27,665 bases of DNA from positions 1 through 27,665 of IMG/VR virus record IMGVR_UViG_3300042476_000355; one strand, given 5' to 3'. The translations under genes were made by a program, and so were the position numbers. Source of the stretch: a virus. This document shows, one piece after another, positions 23,238 through 27,665 of this stretch. The notes under the pieces are model-generated. The model was not told where the DNA came from. It made no database searches and saw nothing but the letters and a program-made list of their open reading frames with translations. Positions within the stretch are counted from its first letter, which is position 1. Each line of letters begins with the position of its first letter.

Positions 23238-24275
23238 GTGATCTTTCACCGCCTCTTGCCTGACGGCTTCAAACGAGATGCAGACGGTTTCGTGGGTCTC
23301 TGCTCAGGGATTCACGATCAACCCCTGGTGATCCTGCTTGGTGGTCCTTCAGCAACCTGGGACAGTGTTGAGAAGATTGTGTTTACCAAGAAATTGGCAA
23401 ACTTGTCGGTCAACTGTGGTCACAGACCAGTAGGTATCAACCCACACCTGTTCCCCACTTATTGGACAGGCTACGACAATCCAGTCAGGTTCGACCAGTC
23501 GGTGTTCCTTGATCCTCGGACTATCAAGTTCTGCCCATCAACACGGGCAAATGAACTACTTCGTGACGGGACCACGTTACTATCTGAATGTCCTTCTGTG
23601 GTCTTCTTTGATCCACAGAAGCGTGCTAGTAACGGTGAACTGTTCACGCTCGGTCCTGTGATTGATACTCGTGATTCAATGCTTCAGGCAATCGACATTG
23701 CTGTGAAGCTGGGCTATCGAGACATCTACCTTCACGGTGCTGACCTGTACACTCCGCTCTCTGACGAGCAGGTTGAGTTCATAAATCGTAAACTCACTGA
23801 GACAGGTGCTAACCTACCATTCGAGTTAGCCTGCATGGTCAATTCCAGTATGGAAGCCCTGTCTAGCATCGCTCATGCTCTGACCTGCAAAGATACACCA
23901 CCTGCTGAGATGTCCGATGAGCAGAAGGCTGCTTGTGAAGACTGTCTTGACGGTTTGATTGCTTCTCTGTCCTGTCTGGGTAGTCCAGATATGTACAGCA
24001 TGGGCAATGCAAACACCAAACTGAAGGACAACCTGCGGTCTGACTACCACTACCGGGTTACATCAGGTCGTCTGATCGGAGCGAGGCGGAACTTGGCGAA
24101 CCTGGGTGTACGGGTGTCACTGCTCAGAGGGACCACAGGTTGTAAGAGTCGCCTCAACGGATACTTCCCTGTGGTCAGGCTTGACGAGATCGCAGACACT
24201 GAGTATCATTCGTCCTGTGAACCTGACTACCAAGCAGTTGGGATGTACCGGCGAGTCGATGGAGGGATTGCCTGA
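23238..24275 (+). CDS. DUF115/MptE-like Rossmann protein
   Basis: A 345-residue protein from a GTG with AAGGA 6 bases upstream. Near the N-terminus, VILLGGPSATWDSVEK followed by NLSVNCGHRPVGINPHLFPTYWTGYDNP is the glycine-rich loop and Rossmann core of the DUF115/MptE-like and sialyltransferase-like group. Later GYRDIYLHGADL is a second core strand. A CEDC pair and a basic C-terminal region follow. Relatives are glycan- or pterin-modifying enzymes, so modification of a glycan or nucleotide is possible, perhaps with the phosphoribosyltransferase-HAD protein. Family call moderate; function inferred. Confidence 0.45.
   Translation: MIFHRLLPDGFKRDADGFVGLCSGIHDQPLVILLGGPSATWDSVEKIVFTKKLANLSVNCGHRPVGINPHLFPTYWTGYDNPVRFDQSVFLDPRTIKFCPSTRANELLRDGTTLLSECPSVVFFDPQKRASNGELFTLGPVIDTRDSMLQAIDIAVKLGYRDIYLHGADLYTPLSDEQVEFINRKLTETGANLPFELACMVNSSMEALSSIAHALTCKDTPPAEMSDEQKAACEDCLDGLIASLSCLGSPDMYSMGNANTKLKDNLRSDYHYRVTSGRLIGARRNLANLGVRVSLLRGTTGCKSRLNGYFPVVRLDEIADTEYHSSCEPDYQAVGMYRRVDGGIA
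24181..24209 (+). promoter_or_regulatory. Possible intragenic promoter
   Basis: TTGACG, 17-base spacer, TATCAT, then TCGT, differing from the strong promoters by one base in the -35 box. It lies in the DUF115-like gene, 66 bases before the next gene, and a heptamer (24170-24176) stands just upstream. Could be coincidence of codons. Confidence 0.35.
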
Positions 24276-24505
24276 TGGATAACACAACACCGCAGGTTGG
24301 TCAGCACTGGCGACTGAGACGCAAGGACTCACACGGATTTGTCACTTATGATGATGTTGTGGTCGCGGCTGTCTCTGAAGATGGTCAATATGTCCGGACA
24401 AGACTGGGCGGGTTTCCTTGGTTGGATTTTCCGATCAGTGACTTCCAGCGTGCTGGGCAGTACATCAGTCCGAACTGGTTCTGGCGTCTCTTCGGCTTCA
24501 CTTGA
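24275..24505 (+). CDS. Small hypothetical protein
   Basis: A 76-residue protein starting MDNTTPQVGQHWRLRRKDSH, with a beta-rich body (GFVTYDDVVVAAVSEDGQYV) and an aromatic C-terminus (NWFWRLFGFT). It may be an SH3-like small barrel. The ATG overlaps the previous stop (TGATG). Its stop codon overlaps the -35 box of the following promoter. Confidence 0.6.
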   Translation: MDNTTPQVGQHWRLRRKDSHGFVTYDDVVVAAVSEDGQYVRTRLGGFPWLDFPISDFQRAGQYISPNWFWRLFGFT

Positions 24506-24531
24506 CAACCACCAGCCAGTCTTTGTATCAT
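24502..24531 (+). promoter_or_regulatory. Rightward promoter for the tRNA region
   Basis: TTGACA (24502-24507), 18-base spacer, TATCAT (24526-24531), then TCGC. Start point near 24538. It drives a structured leader, a tRNA-like element and tRNA-Arg, and perhaps the small genes from 25036. Confidence 0.85.
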
Positions 24532-24541
24532 TCGCAAACGC

Positions 24542-24675
24542 ACTCCCCACACGACCGGTAACGAGCAGTAACATGCTTAGGACCGAGTGCATCTTTGGGG
24601 AGTCAAATCCAGCAGTTGGGAAGCCTACCTATTCTGACGAGAATAGGTAATCGCGATAGGCGGAAATCTGCTGGG
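24542..24675 (+). ncRNA. Structured RNA of unknown class
   Basis: Two folding units follow the promoter. The first is closed by ACTCCCCA (24542-24549) and TGGGGAGT (24596-24603). The second is a three-tier stem: CCAGCAG/CTGCTGG (24609-24615 with 24668-24674), GCCTA/TAGGC (24623-24627 with 24657-24661), and CCTATTCT/AGAATAGG (24628-24635 with 24640-24647) around a GACG loop, with internal loops TTGGGAA, GGAAAT and TAATCGCGA. The nesting is too regular for chance. No ribosomal site or long frame lies here. I do not recognise the class. Confidence 0.5.
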
Positions 24676-24746
24676 TGTTCTCTAGCCGGATACTGCGAGG
24701 GTGGACTAATCATCTTCGTGGTGGGTTCGACTCCCGCCAGAGAACA
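24676..24746 (+). tRNA. tRNA-like element, degenerate or without D stem
   Basis: TGTTCTCT at the start pairs with AGAGAACA at the end (8 pairs), and the T arm is canonical (GTGGG-TTCGACT-CCCGC at 24721-24737). Only about 44 bases precede the T arm, against 48 in ordinary tRNAs. The D stem cannot be formed beyond two pairs. Bases 24695-24717 make a 9-pair hairpin (three G-U) with an ACTAA loop. I cannot assign an anticodon. It is either a decayed tRNA or a tRNA mimic. Confidence 0.45.
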
Positions 24747-24835
24747 TGCGTATCTACCACGTGTAGATGTCGTAACGAATGCGTCAGTAATGGCGTGTTC
24801 AGCACGGATGTGTCAGGGATGACATATCCGTTCAC
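24747..24835 (+). other. Spacer between tRNA-like element and tRNA-Arg
   Basis: About 90 bases with no gene. A hairpin TCTACCACGTGTAGA (24752-24766) with a 6-base arm is seen. It may be a processing site between the two RNAs. Confidence 0.35.
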
Positions 24836-24909
24836 ATCCTTGTAGCTCATCTGGACAGAGCAACGACCTTCTAAGTCGTTGGCAGTAGGTTCGACTCCTA
24901 CCAAGGATG
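24836..24909 (+). tRNA. tRNA-Arg (anticodon TCT)
   Basis: A full cloverleaf: acceptor ATCCTTG with CAAGGAT, D arm GCTC/GAGC, anticodon arm ACGAC-CTTCTAA-GTCGT with anticodon TCT at 24870-24872, variable loop TGGCA, T arm GTAGG-TTCGACT-CCTAC, discriminator G at 24909. No CCA is encoded. It reads AGA codons, which are used in the phage genes. Confidence 0.95.
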
Positions 24910-24914
24910 CTCAC

Positions 24915-25031
24915 AACGCTCTAGGATGCCCTATACGGGCTTCAGATTCTCAGGATGACTCAAAGTACGTCCTGACCCATTTGGCGGCTTCCTACGTGAT
25001 TCTGTGCGGTTTGGGAGCATTTTGAGAGGTG
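24915..25031 (+). repeat. Diverged non-coding repeat, copy B
   Basis: It shares with 5586-5695 the start AACGCTCTAGGA and the end block GGCTTCCT, GAT-CTGTGCG-TTTGG, ending in GAGGTG near 25030. The ribosome site of the next gene is at its right end. The middle differs. It lies between tRNA-Arg and the membrane protein gene. Confidence 0.55.
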
Positions 25032-25035
25032 TTCT

Positions 25036-25374
25036 GTGGACAGATTCTACGACTTTTTTCTCTCGCTTGGTCCAGAAGGTCAGTTCGGCATCTTTATGGT
25101 GTCTATCTGTACAGTATACATGGCCCTGGGGCTGTTGTCTGGTCTGTTAGACTGGCTGTTCCGCAAGCCTGTCGTTCAGGAGAAACAGGTAGTCCTAGCT
25201 TGGAACATTGTTGTTATCGATCCAGGGCGAACCTACCAGCAGATTCTTGTTGTGCCTACCTCGATAAGTGCGGAATCACTAAGTTGTGTGGTCAATGGGC
25301 ATGTCATTGAAGGTCCATTCAACGATCTGGACAAGGCGATTGCCCGCAAGGACGAACTCAAGAAGAAACTCTGA
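25036..25374 (+). CDS. Single-pass membrane protein
   Basis: A 112-residue protein from a GTG, with GAGAGG 6 bases upstream. Residues 17-42 are hydrophobic (FGIFMVSICTVYMALGLLSG); the rest is soluble beta-rich (NIVVIDPGRTYQQILVVPTS) ending in a basic helix (KAIARKDELKKKL). It begins a new group after the tRNA region. No family is recognised. Confidence 0.65.
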   Translation: MDRFYDFFLSLGPEGQFGIFMVSICTVYMALGLLSGLLDWLFRKPVVQEKQVVLAWNIVVIDPGRTYQQILVVPTSISAESLSCVVNGHVIEGPFNDLDKAIARKDELKKKL

Positions 25375-25577
25375 TGGTTTGGTTCTATGGGGCGATAAGT
25401 CCATACATTCAGATCATCAGATCAAACCAGACCACGGATGAAGAGAAAGAACAGGCAAGACTGGCTTGCTGGTCTTTGGCACACAGTGACCACAGGGATT
25501 GCTTGGTTGATCTCTGGTTGCTACTACAAACCCTTGAGAGGATGACGGGAAATGAACACGGACAAAGAACTGATTGA
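25374..25577 (+). CDS. Small hypothetical protein
   Basis: A 67-residue protein starting MVWFYGAISPYIQIIRSNQT, with a mainly helical middle (EEKEQARLACWSLAHSDHRD). Its ATG overlaps the previous stop (TGATG). The 3' end overlaps the next gene by 26 bases. Role unknown. Confidence 0.5.
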   Translation: MVWFYGAISPYIQIIRSNQTTDEEKEQARLACWSLAHSDHRDCLVDLWLLLQTLERMTGNEHGQRTD

Positions 25578-25860
25578 CTATGTGGTCGATGTGTTCCCCA
25601 TCAAGCCTGGGTGTGTAGGACTCTCGCAGTTCCACAGTCAGATGATTAACATTGTCCTGCCTGCCTATGCTAAGCTGAGACAGGATGAGGTGCAACTATT
25701 GCAAGAGGAGCAGGAATTTGATCTGACAGTGCAGTCGATTGCTCCGCTGACTTGGGATGGGATTAGTTGGACCGGCGATCCTCTAGTGCCGTTGGTGTAT
25801 CAACTACCTGATGGTGTTGTGATTGGCAGTATTAGCAATACCCGGAGCGATGGAGGTTGA
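25552..25860 (+). CDS. Hypothetical protein
   Basis: A 102-residue protein starting MNTDKELIDYVVDVFPIKPG, with GGGAA right before its ATG and GAGAGG further upstream. An N-terminal helical half (MINIVLPAYAKLRQDEVQLL) is followed by a polar second half rich in Trp and Pro. No family is recognised. Its TGA is one base before the next ATG. Confidence 0.6.
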   Translation: MNTDKELIDYVVDVFPIKPGCVGLSQFHSQMINIVLPAYAKLRQDEVQLLQEEQEFDLTVQSIAPLTWDGISWTGDPLVPLVYQLPDGVVIGSISNTRSDGG

Positions 25861-25861
25861 G

Positions 25862-26251
25862 ATGGGACTCTTTCGTGTGCTTGTCTGCGGTGGTCGTGAC
25901 TTCTCTGACTTTGAGTATCTCTGCACAGTAATGGACAGGTACAATCCTGAAGGGTTTCCTGTCTCTGTGGAGATTTGTCAGGGAGGTGCGAGGGGTGCTG
26001 ATAACCTAGCTAAACTCTGGGCAAGTCTTAGAGATGTTCGATGCATCGAATACCCTGCCGACTGGGTAACACATGGTAAGGCTGCTGGACATATCCGTAA
26101 TCAGCAGATGTTGGATGACTTTGGACCGCAGATTGTAGTAGCGTTTCCTGGTGGTCGTGGAACAGATGATATGATTCGCCGTGCTGAAAAGGCCGGTGTA
26201 CCCGTACTAAAAGTGAAAGAGAAGAATGACTCCGCTAGCAAAGCTGAATGA
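25862..26251 (+). CDS. SLOG-family (DUF2493/YspA-like) nucleotide-sensing protein
   Basis: A 129-residue protein; I chose ATG at 25862, after GGAGG, over an upstream in-frame ATG at 25823. It shows the SLOG pattern: RVLVCGGRDFSD at the start, QGGARGADNLAKLWA, then EYPADWVTHGKAAGHIRNQQ and VVAFPGGRGTDDMIRRAEKA. These Rossmann proteins bind nucleotide-derived ligands or modify nucleotides, and phages carry them often. In some systems SLOG proteins sense defence signals. No partner effector is adjacent, so a role in nucleotide handling is likely but unproved. Confidence 0.85.
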   Translation: MGLFRVLVCGGRDFSDFEYLCTVMDRYNPEGFPVSVEICQGGARGADNLAKLWASLRDVRCIEYPADWVTHGKAAGHIRNQQMLDDFGPQIVVAFPGGRGTDDMIRRAEKAGVPVLKVKEKNDSASKAE

Positions 26252-27275
26252 CTTCTACGACAAGCAGGCAGACGAAGGAGCCGATCATTGGGACGTAGAG
26301 ACTGCCCGTGCTATCATGTACGGCTACTGGATGAAGTATGAGCGTGAGGATGCAGACATAAAGGTTCGAGGGATCGAAGTACCGTTCTGCATTGAACTGC
26401 CTGTGCCTGACGATCTACCAGAAGACCTGCGACCACAGCAGCCGAGATACATTGGTGGAATCATCGACTCCATTATTGAGCGTAATGGAGAGATTCATGC
26501 AACAGACATGAAGACTGCCGGGTATGTCAGTAATGACTACTGGACAGAACTGCTGACCAATCCACAACTCACACAGTACCAGTTCGTGCTATATGCTGCT
26601 GGATTCAGTGATGCGGGACTGGAATGGGATGTGGTCCAGAAGCCCGGAATTGAGCCAAAGAAACTGACTAAGGCTGCTGTGGCTGAGATTAACGACCTCG
26701 GCACATACGCAGGCTGGCCGGTTTCTAGGGAAGTGCCTAGTGATGAAAAAGAGTCGCCAGTACTGTACGGGCGGCGATTGATGTCGTGGTACGAACAGTA
26801 CCCAGATCGCTTTCAGAGGAGGTTTTTCCGTCGAAATGAGAAGCAACTTTTGGAGTTCATCTACAATGAACACTGGATGCAGTCGCAGATGGAACAAACT
26901 CGTTTGAGAGGAGGTGGTCAATCTTGCTCACAAAGAAACTTCAGAGCCTGCTTAAACTACGGATCACTTTGTGAGTATCATCCGCTGTGCAGCGATCAGT
27001 GCAATGCTGCGACATTGTACAAACCGCGACAGTTAGTGGCTGATGGTAAGCCTGAACTCGGGGTAACACCCAGCCAAGAGGCTATATTCTCAGCCTGCCG
27101 GGCGAAGTGGTTGTATCGCTACGGCGACCAACCGATTGAACCTGTGGTCAAGGTTAAGACGAAGGCGCAGAACCTTGGCACACTGTGTCACGCCGGTCGT
27201 GAAGTTCTCCTAGCAGACAGATTGGAAAATCCAATTGTCCTGCCCTTGGAAAAGCCTCAAAAGACCGGTGCTTGA
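26226..27275 (+). CDS. PD-(D/E)XK nuclease, RecB/Cas4-like, with permuted motif order
   Basis: A 349-residue protein. Residues 20-260 contain the phage PD-(D/E)XK core: GGIID at 77-81, DMK at 94-96, the QLTQY motif at 114-118, WDVVQKPG, and a Cys cluster (C234, C242, C249, C255, C259) that may hold an Fe-S cluster. The elements normally at the N-terminus, S-x-x-x-x-x-x-x-C-R-x-K-W-x-Y-R-Y and GT-x-x-H, are found instead at 281-300 and 318-322, after the Cys cluster. The order is thus circularly permuted, or the gene is a fusion of two fragments. Its partner is likely the P-loop protein downstream, for recombination. Confidence 0.7.
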   Translation: MTPLAKLNDFYDKQADEGADHWDVETARAIMYGYWMKYEREDADIKVRGIEVPFCIELPVPDDLPEDLRPQQPRYIGGIIDSIIERNGEIHATDMKTAGYVSNDYWTELLTNPQLTQYQFVLYAAGFSDAGLEWDVVQKPGIEPKKLTKAAVAEINDLGTYAGWPVSREVPSDEKESPVLYGRRLMSWYEQYPDRFQRRFFRRNEKQLLEFIYNEHWMQSQMEQTRLRGGGQSCSQRNFRACLNYGSLCEYHPLCSDQCNAATLYKPRQLVADGKPELGVTPSQEAIFSACRAKWLYRYGDQPIEPVVKVKTKAQNLGTLCHAGREVLLADRLENPIVLPLEKPQKTGA

Positions 27276-27301
27276 CAAACAGCGAATGGTTTTGGTATCA
27301 T
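27272..27301 (+). promoter_or_regulatory. Rightward promoter before the P-loop ATPase gene
   Basis: TTGACA (27272-27277) overlaps the nuclease stop codon, then an 18-base spacer and TATCAT (27296-27301), then TCGC. Start point near 27308. The RNA begins with a small hairpin (ACAGTT/AACTGT) and runs into the terminator at 27325. Confidence 0.85.
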
Positions 27302-27324
27302 TCGCTCCACAGTTGCAGAACTGT

Positions 27325-27364
27325 CCGGGATGTCCAGAGTGGTGACTGGCATCCCGGTTTTTCC
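27325..27364 (+). terminator. Intrinsic terminator or attenuator
   Basis: CCGGGATG (27325-27332) pairs with CATCCCGG (27350-27357), followed by TTTTTCCTT. It lies about 17 bases after the start point of the adjacent promoter and 20 bases before the ATPase gene, so it could attenuate that gene or release a short RNA. The loop begins TCCAG, like the terminator at 14839. Confidence 0.85.
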
Positions 27365-27385
27365 TTAACCCCATCAGGAGCATCA

Positions 27386-27665
27386 ATGGCACAGAATGTA
27401 TTGGATAGGCTGCGAAAAGCAGTCAACACGGATCAGAAGGAATTGCTCGTCATCTACGGTGCCCCAGGCACAGGCAAGTCATCCTTCGCTGCTCAGTTCC
27501 CCAAGCCGTTGTTCGTGACTGATGGTCGTGACGGTGGTTATGCTGACCTTGTTCGATCTGGTCAGGTAGTGAATGGGGTAGCCCCAATTGAGACCACAAG
27601 TTGGTCTGAACTGCGTGAAGTGACTAAGGCACTCGCTGATCCATCGACCACACTTGATTGTCAGA
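27386..27665 (+). CDS. P-loop ATPase, Sak4-like recombinase (partial)
   Basis: The start is an ATG with AGGAG 7 bases upstream; the frame is open to the window edge, so about 93 residues are seen. LLVIYGAPGTGKSSFAAQFP carries the Walker A motif early in the protein, followed by PLFVTDGRDGGYADL and a SWSELREVTKAL segment. This is the order in phage AAA_24/Sak4-type RecA-like ATPases, single-strand annealing or recombination proteins. The RecB-like nuclease next to it supports a recombination module. The Walker B motif lies beyond the window. Confidence 0.75.
   Translation, partial: MAQNVLDRLRKAVNTDQKELLVIYGAPGTGKSSFAAQFPKPLFVTDGRDGGYADLVRSGQVVNGVAPIETTSWSELREVTKALADPSTTLDCQ

Larger units (their letters stand above)
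144..27652. repeat. Dispersed heptamer TGTGGTC/GACCACA, about 68 copies
   Basis: By hand count TGTGGTC occurs 39 times and GACCACA 29 times in 27,665 bases, against about 3.4 in total expected with equal base frequencies. Copies are spread over the whole window with no gap longer than about 1.6 kb, on both strands, in genes of both orientations and in the control region. One copy is tandem (1760-1773). One-base variants such as GACCACC or GACCACT are rare. All positions are in the finding. Confidence 0.95.

Noticed and set aside
24609-24674. Hammerhead ribozyme, from CTGACGA followed later by GAAA
   Set aside because: No stem II can form between the two core strands, and the position after the stem III strand is G, which a hammerhead cleavage site does not allow.
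24676-24746. A tmRNA
   Set aside because: The element is about 70 bases and lacks a tag reading frame and pseudoknots, so only the tRNA-like shape is kept as an observation.
1-27665. CRISPR array, insertion sequence, integrase or attachment site
   Set aside because: No regularly spaced direct repeats, no transposase and no integrase motif were seen. The heptamer copies are too short and too widely spaced for an array.

Overview
This window is part of a tailed-bacteriophage genome. It holds a siphovirus-like set of head and tail genes: prohead protease/scaffold, major capsid, head-tail connectors, major tail protein, an 822-residue tape measure, a distal-tail-like protein and a tail hub. It also holds nucleotide-metabolism, methylation and recombination genes, one clear tRNA, and very little non-coding DNA. 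The strong promoters are of the TTGACA/TATCAT type, so host sigma70-like RNA polymerase is probably used. The host cannot be read from the sequence. Cys-rich C-terminal tails on several non-structural proteins resemble proteins I associate with Planctomycetota, but this is a weak hint.

Layout. (1) 1-5.2 kb, minus strand: a tight overlapping operon. In transcription order it has small unknown genes, an HD hydrolase, a DNA methyltransferase, a deoxynucleotide kinase, an HTH-metallophosphoesterase, two small proteins, and at the left edge a terminase-small-subunit-like protein that runs off the window. Two promoters at 5380-5483 read into it. (2) 5.2-6.35 kb: a non-coding control region with a series of AT-rich perfect hairpins, a candidate origin or switch region. 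(3) 6.35-20.7 kb, plus strand: the virion genes. A fibre-like and baseplate-like cassette (10.6-13.8 kb) sits between the head-tail connectors and the tail-completion gene. (4) 20.7-24.5 kb: a phosphoribosyltransferase-HAD fusion, zinc-ribbon proteins, a DUF115-like protein and one lone minus-strand membrane gene. (5) 24.5-25.0 kb: a promoter, a structured-RNA candidate, a tRNA-like element and tRNA-Arg(TCT). (6) 25.0-27.7 kb: small genes, a SLOG protein, a RecB/Cas4-type nuclease with permuted motif order, and the start of a P-loop ATPase (Sak4-like) that runs off the right edge.

The outstanding signal is not a gene. The exact heptamer TGTGGTC (complement GACCACA) occurs about 68 times by hand count, roughly once per 400 bases. 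It lies on both strands, in all three reading frames, and in coding and non-coding DNA, against about 3.4 expected by chance. This is strong evidence for a genome-wide DNA-level function such as priming, recombination, segregation or protein binding. Also notable are a family of near-identical promoters, several followed at once by hairpins or full intrinsic terminators, and a diverged pair of about 110-base non-coding repeats 19 kb apart.
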